A DNA stretch of 64,000 nt from Undaria pinnatifida. Its lineage: Eukaryota; Sar; Phaeophyceae; Laminariales; Alariaceae. The notes below the pieces were generated by a model. The model did not search any database and was not told where the DNA came from. It worked only from the letters and a program-made list of their open reading frames with translations. Positions 43,068-55,300 of the stretch are shown one piece after another (position 1 is the first letter of the stretch; the number at the start of each line of letters is the position of its first letter). Both the position numbers and the translations under genes were made by a program. The stretch is taken from contig JABAKD010000006.1 of the NCBI GenBank assembly GCA_012845835.1, positions 3,544,506-3,608,505 of the forward strand, in the 5' to 3' direction.

Positions 43068-43326
43068 CGTTCTACGGTAGCTCCCCCAACTTTTCCTCTT
43101 CAACGAAATCGCCGGTTTCACAACCAGCTCCCGGTCAATCTCCCGAAATACGATGTCCCTCGACACCCCGACATTATCGATCGATCGATACGCTTTTTGC
43201 ACTCAAGAAAATATATGGATATACTTTGTGGTCGATTGTATCCTTCCGCGTGTCGAGCAACCACAAAACGTTCGTTAGAGAAAATCGCTGGTTTTTTTGG
43301 GGGGGGGGCTATCGCAGAATCAGTCT
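43068..43326 (+). repeat. Family J repeat
   Basis: ACGGTAGCTCCCCCAACTTTT, CGAAATCGCCGGTTTC and AGCTCCCGGTCAATCTCCCG lead to GTTTTTTTGGGGGGGGGCTATCG at the right, inverted to the left end. About 258 bp. Confidence 0.65.
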
Positions 43327-44164
43327 TCGATGAGATTTAACTTGATAACTGTATGGAGCGGTGCACAGTCATCTGTATCGAAGCCCCCGCATAACCTCGG
43401 TAAGACACGAGGAACGAGCTAATAGCTTAAGACCGCCCCACCCACTCTACATGGATGGAGTATTAGTCTACAAGTTGCGATATTTTCCGGGAAATGCTGC
43501 AGCGCTGAAGGTGCCCCAGCCGAGGCGGCACCCTCAGCCCGCGTGGTATATCCACCGGGGAGGACCTCCTGCCAGCGCAGGAGGCCTCATCCATTCCAAT
43601 ACTAACCAGTCAAGTGATCCGTAACGGAGGGAAAAGAAACATAAACTACGTACGGTAGTTTCCAAGCACCCAAGTGTACTTAAAAAGTACCCAGGTATAT
43701 CCTAAAAGTAGTCGCGTGCCACGCAATAATGTGAACAGGGTAACGCTTGTTGTCTAAAATGTGTTCCGTCTGGCAGAGCTCCTGGACTCAATATCGCCAG
43801 AACACTTTGTTTTTTTTTTGGGCCCTTTTTTTGTAATTTTTGGTGGATACTAGGCCCTATTCCCAAGAATGTACCGCCTCGTTATCGCTATAATTCTTCA
43901 AGATCATCCTGGCCCCTCGAGGGGCACTCTTGAGTGTTCCGTCATCGTTGACCCTCGAGAGTGCGGTTGCGCACACATAGCCTACCTCGGTGTGTCTCCA
44001 CACTTCCATCTAAGAAAGAGAAACCTGCGAAGGGACTACCGTGCCACAATTGGCGTCGTCGTCGCCTCCTTTTTTTTTTTTTTTCGTGTACACATATGGG
44101 GCATGGGATTGTTTCATATCGTTGCGCTTTCATTTTTTGTCGATTTTGTTTGGTTGGGTGAGAG

Positions 44165-45288
44165 GTGAGACGCGTGCTGTGTACTATTACAGAGAGAGGT
44201 GAACAAAAAAACAAAAAATCTGAATGAAAAGGAAAAAAAAAAATTACGGGGCTCCTTCTCCTTGACCCCTTTTAGAGCCCCAAAACCCCTCCCTTGCAAG
44301 TAATTTTGTAAAAAAAAGGGTTTTTTCAGTCGTAAGACCTACTATTATGGCGAATATTTTCATCGATTATTTCTCTCTTTAACCGGGATCTCCGACGCCA
44401 AAAAAAAAAACCTTCCAATATGGGACCAGAAATCATCGTTATTTCTGGGTTCAGAAATAATCGAGGCCAGAAATCAGCGGATGGATCTGGTGATTTCTGA
44501 GCCCAGAAATAACAGCTCTTCCAACCTCTCAGAACTGGGATTATTTGACTTTTGGATACTACCTTGTACCCAGTATCACACGTCACCACGGCCTATACTG
44601 TACCTGGTATGATACTTGTCTGCTGTACACGTCACGCATCACCCACAACAAAGAATCATAAACACACCTACGACAGCATACTGCGCTTGTTGTGTGCGAG
44701 ACAGAGCTTCATCCTCACACAAACGCGACAGCAGCAGCACCACCACCATCGAAACCACCACAGGCACACCACACCAGCACCACAGCAGCAGCGCAGCAGA
44801 AGAGACCGCAGCAGAGGCGGTGGTGACCTAAAGTCGCCGGCGACAGTGTACGTGCCAGATTTCAAAAATAAAGGCAAACGGCAAAACAAGACCTACCAAT
44901 TCAAAATAAAACCACTTTCCAAAAATCAGAAGCCATAATGGACTCCCCTTATTTCTGATGCAGTTATTTCTGGAGCCTCAAAACTACAAAAATAATCGCC
45001 AGAAATAATCGCTAAAATTTTTTCCGTAATAGTAGGTCTAAAGGCGTTATTAATAGTAACCCAAGATTGTCGAAGTGCCACTAGGTTCTATTTTGCAATA
45101 ATGATGAGATGAACGTTTTTTGTACCTAGGCCGTGAGTCATCGCGTCTGTTCATCGCATGGGTTTTTTCATCTGGTAGAGCCGTCTTAGTTTTCTCAAAT
45201 TTGTTTTTGGGAGGTCTTAAGCTCCCAAACTGAGGAGTAGTGTGTTAGAAAAAAAGTGGTGCACCTCTATATCGTAGCACGCGTTTTT
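44165..45288 (+). mobile_element. Family C element enlarged by nested insertions
   Basis: The left end GAGACGCGTGCTGTGTAC and right end GGTGCACCTCTATATCGTAG then CACGCGT bound a C element. Its interior is split first by a family I element (about 44262-44335 plus a few bases after 45041) and then by the 703-bp element at 44336. Right of the nest, C resumes at ACCCAAGATTGTCGAAG. Confidence 0.65.
44336..45038 (+). mobile_element. 703-bp TIR element with TAA target duplication
   Basis: The ends GACCTACTATTATGGCGAAT and, on the other strand, GACCTACTATTACGGAAAAA form an imperfect ~38-bp inverted repeat. TAA flanks both sides (44333-44335 and 45039-45041). A 3-bp TWA duplication is characteristic of PIF/Harbinger elements. 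The inside has ATTTCTG/CAGAAAT-rich subterminal repeats and a His/Gln-rich open frame (44552-44938) that does not look like a transposase. Confidence 0.75.
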
Positions 45289-45404
45289 TTTTTTTCGTAC
45301 CTAGGCCGTGAGTCATGGGAGTCTTGCTCATCGAGTTGCACCTTCAGTCTCGAAAAAAAAAAAAAATCTTCCCTAGAGCGGGTATATAGAGCTCCTCACA
45401 CAGG

Positions 45405-45625
45405 GCGCTTCACTGGTCGGGCCGTTCCTCGCGGATCGGTTCGGGTTGTGGGTCAGGTTTGATCCGACCCGACCCGACCCGATCCGACCGGTGAGATTGA
45501 AACTTTTCAGACCCGACTTGACCCGACCCGACCCGACCCGTGAGGTTTGGAACACCCCTTCCCCGACCCGATTGGACCAGCGAGCTTTTGGAAGTCTTTT
45601 GACCCGACCCGAATCGACGGTGGAC
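45405..45625. repeat. Family D block
   Basis: GACCCGACCCGACCCG pentamers alternate with GTGAGRTTKGAAAC spacers over about 220 bases. Confidence 0.75.
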
Positions 45626-46164
45626 CTCTATGTACCGTAGCAAGTATCTACTGTAGTACTTGGCTGGCCGAGAGCTGACCAGGTGAGGGCACCCTCATCC
45701 GCTCGCTCTGATGTTTTCGTCCGGGACAGGGAACGTTCCTTAGGGTTAACAATTAAGTTATTTTATACCTACACATAGACCATGGTGGTGGTGATCGGGT
45801 GGCGCTTTCAGTCTACTCAAAATAAGCCTCAGAGGAGGGCAAATAGAGCTCCTCAATCAGGTACAGAGCTCGTCAAGCGAGGAGCCGCGGGAAAAAAATG
45901 GTACAACACCCACATACCGTTTCATGCGTTTCAGTACAGGTACAGAGTACACCGCGGCTATCGTTCACGGGATAGGGGTTTATTTTTTCCTGGCAGGCAT
46001 GCATGCCAGTTTAAACACGTGTCCCCTTTGTGCGGGGGGTGTCACTCCGTCCGGAAGCACATGTGCAGCATTCAAGGTTGACAGCGTGGCAGGACAAAAA
46101 AAAGTTGAAAAAGAGGCCCTGCTCCGGTGCAAAAACAAAGAAAAACAGTTATCATAACTTTGAT

Positions 46165-46515
46165 ATTATTGGATGATCAACAACCGATAGTCGATAACCG
46201 ACATTCGGTACGCCCATAATCGATACAGTCGGAAATCGACAGTCGCGGTAACCCATGCTTCGATCACTCGATACTCGACAAAAAATCAAAAACCAAAATA
46301 TCGAACACCGATAAATTGATTAGGACAACCCGAGAACCGATGAGTCGGTAAGTCGACAACCGATGCACATCGACAACCGACATCCGATGAATCCATTTAT
46401 ACGAAAGCCGATAAATCGATACCCGACAACCAAAAATAGATAACCGATACAATCGATATCCGATAAATCGATACCCGATAAAATCGATACCAGATAACAT
46501 TAACAACCCATAACC
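46165..46515 (+). repeat. CGATAACCGATA-type tandem repeat
   Basis: Drifting ~15-base units (ACCGATAAATCGATACCCGA) cover about 350 bases. Confidence 0.8.
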
Positions 46516-46929
46516 GACCACTACACCGGCACGGAGAGCACCGATTGCAACCAACCCCCCACCCCCCAAAAAACAGGCATTTGTTAAGGCCGCGAGATGA
46601 AGCGAATCACAACCGGGAAAAAAAAAAAAAAACGAAAATGAGAAAAAACATTTCACACTCCATAGTAGGTAAGACGCGACTGCTTCTTTCATAAAAAAAA
46701 CGAAAAGCACGAACCTACAGTACTACTTACTACGAGTACAGCGCTATCGCTAACCTCAACTCCGAATCTACGACACCTACGGGAAACGACAACACGGACA
46801 AGAAAAATAATGAACGCGGTCCCATATCCCACCTAAGGTTTAGGAAACCCGTACCTCTCACGTATAGGGATGTAAACAGGGTATTTGCTGAAAAAGCGCA
46901 CGCACTTCATTCCATGCATGCCGCATTTC

Positions 46930-47360
46930 AAACCCCATAGAAAAAACGCCCCACTCGCCCTTGGAAAAACGCCTCATCTTCATTCAAACCCCGAAGAAAA
47001 AACGTCGCATTTCACCCCCCGGGAGAAAAAAACGCCTCATATTTTCCAACCCCTTTAGAATTGCACCCACGATTTTTTGGGTAAAACTACATGGAATTAG
47101 TGTTGGATTTGTTTCCAGCAGTAAAAGGGATACTGAAACCCGTGCCTCTCACGTATGGGTAATATATGCAGACAGGCTATGTGCTGGAAAAGCGCAACGT
47201 ATATTCCATAAAAAAACGCCCCAACTCGATCCAACTGCCCCAGAAAAAAACGCAGCATTTCAACCCCAGAAAAAAAAAATGTCTCATTTCCACCCTAAAA
47301 AAAGGCGCATTTCAGTCCCCGAAATAAAAAAGGCGCATTTAAATCCCTGAACAAAAATGT
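46930..47360 (+). repeat. AAAAAACGCCKCATTTCAACCCC minisatellite
   Basis: Units of about 25-40 bases (CCCCRAAAAAAACGCCTCAT, TTTCAACCCC) repeat some ten times. Confidence 0.75.
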
Positions 47361-47439
47361 CTTCGGCATCTCAATCAACTCCAGCCACCACTTCCCTAGC
47401 CCCGCAAGATGCCAACGATACCCATTCCGCGAGCTACTG

Positions 47440-48000
47440 TAGAAACCAATGATATCTGCCCAACACCACGAGCAACAACGCACACCAACAAATTACCACC
47501 ATCAAAACACCACGATCACATACGCCACGAGGAAAAAACCATGGCATTTCACGGATCGGGTCACTTGTCGCGGGTCGGGTGGGGTCAGGGCGACCCAGTC
47601 CGACCCGTGAGATTCGAAACCTCCTGACTCGACCCGCCCCGCCCCGGCCCAACCCGACCAGGCCCGAGACCCGGCCCGACCGACCCGTGATATTTCGAAT
47701 ACCTCTTGATCCGACAAAATTCGACCCGCTATATTTTGAAAACGTCCTGATCCAATCCGCGGGTTGGGTCGCGTCGGGTCATGATCCGTGAAAATCCCTG
47801 GAAATACCGCCATCACATCGCCCCCGCGCACATTGCCGTCGTCAAAAACAACACGAGCAAAACGCTATGGGCAAAATGCCGCGGGTTCAAAAATGATCAG
47901 AATGCCATGAGCAAATTGCCGCCATCACAATATCACGAGCACATCGCCAAGCGTGTCAACATGCCACTATTACTATCAAAATGCTACCGGTACCAAACGA
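47440..48000 (+). repeat. ATCACGAGCAAATTGCCGCC-type repeat split by a family D block
   Basis: Short drifting units (CACGAGCACAT, AAATTGCCGCCATCACAATA) occur at 47440-47535 and again at 47800-48000. The D block 47548-47790 lies between them, as if inserted. Confidence 0.65.
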
Positions 48001-48483
48001 AATGTCACAAGTTCAAAAGAAGGCCAGAAAATGAAAAGAACCTCAAAAAGGTGGAGCTTAAGGGAAAACAGGGGAAACCACCGATTTTGCGCCCGAAAAC
48101 GGATAAGGGGGAAAGGGAAAAAAACACGCGGAAGCCGCGGCGGGGGCGGGGGCGTGGGGGGGGGGGGAGGGGCGAGGAGGGGAGGGGCAGGAAGGATAGG
48201 AAAAAACCGCTTACTAAGTGAGTACTACTGACAACACCATGAAGAAGGGGGAACTGAAACGGATGACGTTTGTTTCTCGTTTGTTAAGACGATGGATAAG
48301 ACACGCCGTTAAGACACGCCAGAACCAAAACGTGACAAACGTTTCATGGTTTCGGTTTGATGAGACGAGGGACAACCCATGCCAGCGCATACCCTTCGTC
48401 ATGATTCCGGCGGGTGGTACCGCCATGAAAAACATCAACATCAACGTCAACAGCACCAGCAGCAGCCCCCACGTCTAATATTA

Positions 48484-48645
48484 CAGCAGTGGCCCCTGTA
48501 TAATGCCGGCCATATAGAGGCAACCGGCACTCCGAATACTACCACTAGCAGTTGCTCCCACTCGTGCCAAGCGATTTCACAGGCACTATAATAAAGGGCA
48601 ACCGGCACTACTCAACCGGCACTATAGAGAAACCGCTATTGTATC
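48484..48645 (+). mobile_element. H-family TIR element, short form
   Basis: After TA, CAGCAGTGGCCCCTGTATAATGCCGG opens the element. GCCAAGCGATTTCAC is the core and CAACCGGCACTATAG lies near the right end. There is no minisatellite expansion. Confidence 0.5.
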
Positions 48646-48892
48646 GTAACTTCACACAGAAACTGCGCGGCCAGCCAGCCCCAGCCAGCAAAAGACCCAC
48701 GCCAAAAAACACAACCGAACCAAACCGAACCCAGCCGAAGCAACCCTTTCAATCTAAGCAACTCCGACTTAACGCCAAGCTCGCCAAGCTCGACTAAAGC
48801 GACTCCAATTAGAATCCAAGCAACCCCAATATAATTCAATAGAAGTAGGGGAGACAACGACCCCCTTGATCACCCCCCCCCCCCTCCCCCCC

Positions 48893-48990
48893 CTCCGCTC
48901 CGTCTCGAAAGGGATGCGTGGTCAATGGTCAAATGACTAAGGCAAGCAACAAATGAGTACGCCACCCCCCCCGCCCTTCTTCCGCCCTCT
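48893..48990 (+). mobile_element. LINE 3'-end tag with poly-C tail (family K)
   Basis: GCTCCGTCTCGAAAGGGATG, CGTGGTCAATGGTCAAATGA and CAACAAATGAGTACG are followed by C-rich DNA. It is a very short 5'-truncated copy. A reverse one sits at 49365-49465 and another at 61605-61675. Confidence 0.6.
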
Positions 48991-49229
48991 CAAGATTGAC
49001 GAACCCACGAAACACGTCACATCACCCCCCCCCCCCCCCCCCCCCCTCGACTGCCCCTGTACCTCACCGATGTCTCAGCCCCTCCACCCTCCCCCCCGGC
49101 CAAAATCACGCAAAAAAAAAAGCGTACGGATTTTTTCTTACGTGGAGCACGCGATCGTTTACCTCCCACCCCCTTCCCCAAACCACCCAAAACAAAGCGT
49201 AGGAACACCTTTACGCTGCGCCTTTACCG

Positions 49230-49338
49230 CTAACGGCCAGCCCCATTGGTGTTGGCAGAATTACTGATGGAGGTGCAGGAGGTGAAAGAGGACATGCTGC
49301 CCGAGGGCGATGCTGGCATCCCCTCCTCTCTGCTGCTG
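49230..49338 (-). CDS. Gene 2, terminal exon (Ser-rich tail)
   Basis: The acceptor (CCCTCCCACCGAG, with two more in-frame CAG sites directly after it) completes a Ser codon, then SSREEGMPASPSGSMSSFTS, CTSISNSANTNGAGR and TAG. The three stacked AG sites could add or drop single Ser residues. Phase agrees with the exon at 50356. Confidence 0.65.
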
Positions 49339-52300
49339 CTCGGTGGGAGGGGGTAGGAGCGGGGAGGGCGGGGCGTACTCATTTGCTGCTTGCCTTAGTT
49401 ATTTGACCATTGACCACGCATCCCTTTCGAGACGGAGAACCAGAAAGGGGGGGGGGGGGGGGGGGGGTGCAACGAAAACTGAACATTTCGGAAGTTGGTC
49501 TACTAATATGCATCAACCCTGTGTATTGTAGGGTTTACCGTCTCACAGTCTGTGACCACATAATGTGCATCTCTTTAGGATGAAGAATCAGCATGGACAC
49601 TGGGCGTACTGACGTCGTCGGGTATACAGAAAGAACGGTTTAAAGTCAAGACAACACACACTGTTTACTGGAAACAATTACTGGTCACAGACAACTACCA
49701 GGTATAGCTAGTTATTAGCTACCAGGCATGCACGTACAAGTACAACGACACCGTATACCGCAACCGTAGACAGTCTAGACTACTATAAACACTCTATACT
49801 ATAGATTTAGACTAAACAACCAACATAAAGAACTAAACAACTACGAGCACATTAAACAACTAACAACCATAAGGAAATCACGAAATTACTAATGCCTGGT
49901 ATATCGGTAAGAAACTAAACCACCAATCACTTTTCACATCAATATTTAATACGGCACGTGACTACCAGATAACTATTGCCCTTTCAGGGCCTCCCTTCCT
50001 GACGAGCACAAACATGGCACGAGTCGTGACAAAAAAAAAGTGACATTTCTAACGAATCGTCGCATTAGTCAGAGAATCCGGCCCTCGAATAGTTTTGAAA
50101 ATTTCCACTAAAAAAATCATCTCAGGATTCCTGGCAAAAAAAAACGTGGTTTGTGTTCTCAAAAGTCTTGAAAACGTGACGTTGGCAGATTTTCGAACTG
50201 TCAGGAATCTTGATATTTTGTCAGGAATCCTGTGATTTTTTGCTTTCGTTGGAAACCAAAGCAAAACCAACTACGGTAGACAAACGAATTAGTTCACCTA
50301 TCCAACTAACAAATTACTTCACTAGACGTACCCCCCCGTGAAACGTCCAACGCACCTAAGGGAGGTCTGAATGCTGGGAGGAGTTGACTCTCGAACGTCA
50401 CGGCCTTCCCTTGCCATGCGCGCCTCGTTGTAGTACACCGCCACCTGCGAATAACAAACACCGTGCGAAAAAATAAATAAATATATACATATACGCATAT
50501 TATTGACCATTTTTTATTCTGTTTTCGGATACATCTCTTCTCAAGTGCACTCTTGGCCGAAACGCCAAAAGCGGTGGACACAACTCGGACCATGCGGTCA
50601 CTGTCGCCGAGCTTTGGGCGCGATTGGCGCATTGTGTCGCGCAAGGCAAGCCCTTCAAAAGAGTTTTTGCCCATGGGCCCGTTTAAGACAAATGCCCGGC
50701 ATTGGCCTTATTTTACGAACGTAACCCTTTAGTTTCCGGAGTTTCTTTTCGTGCGGCGTTCAACGTAAGGATCAAATATGCCAGGAGACGGCACTCTGAC
50801 CCCTTGACCGACGGCAATTTTCAAATAATTTCCCTTGACTGACGGAAAATTACTAGGTTTTAGTGTGGAACGATCGGTTTGACACTCTTGACCGCTGGAC
50901 GTTTTCCCTTGACTGACTGTCTCCTGACATCTTCGTGAAGGATGGCATCGTCTACAAGCCCCGAACCAAAACTACGAGCATCCCCCTCGACCGTACAAAA
51001 CCAAAAAAAAAAATCATCAGCGCTCCACTCGTTTCCCCCGAGACAAGTTCGACGCCCCATCCATCCCCCAAGTTCGACGCCCTACCGCCCGAGACAAAGT
51101 TCGACACGCTACCTCCCCCCGCGACAACTTCGACGCGATCCGCAACGGACGATTGGAGTCATCGCACGGTAAGAGTTGGACTTTTCGGGCGAAACGTTTC
51201 TGACAATGTTACGGTTGAGCTCCTCAAGGGTGTAACTATCGGTTTGTATGGCAATTTTACGACTAAACAAAAAATTGAAAAACTTCAGCTGTGAGTACGA
51301 CCGATTGAATGGTTGAAGCTCAACTCTGTAAGCTGCGTGGTACACTAGATCTGTGTGTCATTCATGATACGGTGTTTGTGAAATAAACCTGGCTGTTCAT
51401 ACACAGCTTCACAAATTTTACGGAAGGTCGTTCGCGCGTGTTCTATATTTTGTCCTCATGAAGGATACAGGTCGGTGCCTGCCCTGGACATTGTCAGGGT
51501 CAACATAGGACGATTTTCCATAGGATTGTATTTGTACTTCGTATTTGTTTTAGGACTACTAGCACACAGACATGTTAGTCGGGCTGCGCAAACAAACGCC
51601 TTCCAAGTCATGTTTCGGGCGAGATATTGAGCTCGTCATGTTTACAGGCTCAGAAATTTCTGCTGCGCCCCCTAGCGTAGGATGACCCAATGGTTGAGGC
51701 TCCAGCCACCCCTCGCCACAGGAACGCCTCCCCCCTATAGGAAACCTGCCCGCGCCGCCATATCCAGCTGCTCCCGCTGGAGAGCAACCACTCGAGCAGA
51801 GCGGACTTTTCAGGTTGCTCGTCATTTCCTGACGGGTGTGCTTGGACGGGTATCCGGCTCAACTGGAACAAGGGTGCCCGTCCAAGCTGGAGCAAGGATA
51901 CCCGTCCAAGCTGGAGCAAGGATACTGGTTCAAGCTCACCCGTCAGCAAAAATACGGGCAGCCTGGTTGATCGGCCCTGTTCGGGCGGTTGCTCTCCAGC
52001 AGGAGCAGCTGGATACGGCAGCGCGGGCAAGTTTCCTCCAGGGGGGAGCATGCACTATATACATAGCCGTCAGATTTTGTCCTCCTCAAAAACGGGTCAA
52101 CTAGTTTCCGTGCAGAGACTGATTAATATCACCCTGTTGACTCGGTACAAGCTAGTTCTAAGAGGAGTCGCCGACCTATATCCTGAATGAGGACACACAC
52201 CCAGCAACGCGCGCAATCGGAGTATCACACACACAGCTGGCAAAGATGAGTTCGACGCAATCTTAGCTCTCACAGCTGAAGTGTATTTTAACTTTTTTCA

Positions 52301-55300
52301 ATGTCTATATACCAGTTATATGTTTCAATTCAAGGTTTTGACCGCAACGAGGCCTGGATACAGCAACGAAATGAACCAGCAAGTCTTGCCATGCGTGCTG
52401 CGTTGTAAAAAAAGAACGCCAACCGCTCGCCACCTACAAAAACCGCGGGAAAAACGTAGGCGTTGACCAAAATACGCTTGCACCTATTTTCGCTTACGTC
52501 TAAATGGAGGTTATTTTTTGTGCTTCTTAGGCTCTAAATGGATTTTGTTGCGATTCTCGAATGTGTTACTATAGTTTTCTTACATGGCGTACGCCATTTT
52601 TGAAGTTAATTCCCAGATTCTTTTTCGTTGAAAATTGGGACCTCTTTTCGCGTACACTGTGCAAAAGTTCGCAAGCCGCCCAAAAAACATCAGAACAAAG
52701 GACGATTCGGCCTAACGCCAACAAAATCTTGTGTTTCACTTGAGGGACACTCAACAAACGAATCTAAAACACAGCAATACAGTGGGGGTTTCCCCATAGT
52801 ACCGGTTGAGTAGTGCTCGTTTCCGGTATAATGCCGGTTGAATAGTGCTTGTTGCCGGTATAGTGCCGGTTGAAAAGTGCTGTGCCTTGAATAGTGCTTG
52901 TCGCCAGTGTAGTGCCGGTTGAATAGAGCTTGTTGCCGATATAGTGCCGGTTGAATAGTGCATGTTACCGGTACATTGCCGGTTGAATAATGCTTGCTGT
53001 CGGTATAGTTCCGGATAAACAGTGCTTGTTGCCGGTATGGTGCCGGCTGAATAGTGCTTGCTGCCGGTATAGTGCCGGTCAAATCGCTTGGCACGACTGG
53101 AGCTCGCTATACTATTACCAGCATCGGTACTATACCCAGTAGTGCCGGTGGCCCGAACTATGCCGGTTTGTTGACTTGCACACACCGGCACTATTGGTAG
53201 ACTATACCGGTACCGGTGAAATCGCTTGGTCCGATCGGAGCTCGCTATATACTATTACCAGTCGTGAGTTAGCAACACTCGATGAAAAATCGACAAGCAG
53301 TGGGATTGCTGAACCCTATGCGCGATAAAAACTGAAGGCAAGAACCGGGGGGGAGAAGGGGCGACACCTGTGACCACGGCTTGTCCAGAGGCTGAAAAAT
53401 AGAAGTGTGCAAAACAATACAATAAAAAACAGTATCGGTACAATACCCTCCAGTGCCGGTGGCTCGTACAATGCCGGTACTGTTGGCTGGCACAAACGTC
53501 ACTACGATAGGAAGAATATATCGGCACCACAGAGGAAACACCCGTGCATGTAGCTATAGTGGGCTAACATTCATCAACGATTTGCAAGGTCTGGGGCCAA
53601 GGTGTTAGGCTCGTTCCTAACTCGTGAACGCAAAAAAAAAAAAAAGGAATCCTGACAAAAAAGTCACGTTACTGACATTTCTCAACTCCCGTAAACGAAA
53701 ACAAAACACGATCTGTTTGTCAGCATTCCCGCCAGGAATCCTCGATTTCGATGTAAGATGTAAAAACGATTCGAACGTCCGGATTTCTGGCAAATATCAA
53801 CGACTTCGCGAAAACGTACCAGGTAACATTTTTTTTTGGTCACCACGATTCCTGATTTTTTTTTTCTTTTTTCTTGTGTTCGCTAGAAATGACCCTTGGA
53901 GAGCAACGGTTATCTGGTATTAATAGCCATTTGCCTAGTGACGAATGATTTAGTGTGTTATCGGTATACCAGGCAATAGTTATGTCGTGGTGTACTTGTA
54001 TGGTTAATTCGTTATTTATTATGGCGGTACAAGTAGTGGCTTATGTCTTTACTGTTTACTGTTAGTTGTTTAGTGTGTATCAATACGTTAGGAATGGCCC
54101 TTATACAGCTGCGAGGCGTAAAAAAAGGAGGAGGGGGCGCGCGCACCTGATTCCTGAGGACTTCCGTCTCATGCCGAAGCTCCTCGTTGTCGAATTGAAG
54201 ACCTTCCATCTGAAAAAACGCCAACATAGTCGCCATCAAAACCACCACCACCACAATCAGTACATCACCGAAACCACAAAAGGGTCAGGGCAGCAAGGAA
54301 CACAACACCAAAAATATGGACGAGAAGCAGGACGGGAAGGGAGGGGAGGGGAGGGGAGGGGACGGGACGAGACGGGAGTGACAAGGGAGGGCAGGCGAGG
54401 AGAGGGAGGGGTTCTACTAGTCAAGGGGGGCATTCCAAGTCCACGAAAAGTAGCATACGTAAAAACTCATGCTATCCAGAGTGGATTCGGGCCCGTAATT
54501 TCCCCCTAAAGCGCTCTATAAATAGCGCTACAACGAGGGATACCGCCCGCAAACATTTTGCTGAAACACGACAGCTGGATACCGCCCGCAATCATTTTGC
54601 TCAAACACGACAGCTGGGGACATTGGGCTTGTATACCCAGGGTTAAAAATGATTCGGGCCGGATAGGATCAGGTCGGGGTGGTCGTGGTACCAAGCGGGA
54701 GAAGGGTGGACGGGGGTGTGCAAAGCTTGATTTGCACAACTGGTGTGCAATCATTCATACAGCAGCGTCTCCTCTTAGTACGGGGGGGGGGGGGTTGTGG
54801 CATTGTCCTCGCCCCCCCCTGTAACGCCGCGGGGGTTTTGATTCCAGGAGGTCGAGGAATGGTCCGAGGAGGGGTGCGAGGAACGATACGAGGACTTTCG
54901 CGCAAGCTCGGCTGAACAAGCACATGCCCTATTATAATATTTAGCGGCATTTTTTTGGTACGGCACCCTCAGACTTTGCGCGCCCAAGTATTTATCGACG
55001 TGAAAAACCAAATCGGTGGCGCTTCCGTTCAGCGGAGCTAAGGGTTTGGGAACCCGAAACCGCCGGGGGTGGGTGTGGCCATGTCGTCACCTTCTTGAGG
55101 AGTTGCATGCTGACGTTGGCGTTATCCTTGTGGGTTCGTCTCATTTCCTCCATGTCTTCCACAGCCTCCAACGCTTGGCGCTTCAACATGCGGATCTGGT
55201 AGGAAACCCAATCACGACCAGGGGAACAGAGAAAAGTTTGGTCAAAATAATCAGCCGAAGGATAAAAAAAAACAAGCACATCTGCGCTAAAAAAAAGGCA

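Noticed and set aside
44552-44938. Transposase in the 703-bp element
   Set aside because: The frame is His/Gln/Arg-rich and low complexity, with no DDE-type spacing visible.
49257-49341. Plus-strand exon encoding LMEVQEVKEDMLPEGDAG with AG and GT ends
   Set aside because: The minus-strand reading of the same bases is a phase-matched terminal exon of gene 2 with a stop, so the plus-strand frame is more likely its shadow.
50306-50674. Minus-strand frame with LRDTMRQSRPKLGDSDRMV
   Set aside because: It is of balanced composition, but no acceptor and donor give a phase fitting the neighbouring gene 2 exons, and a supported exon uses another frame at 50356.
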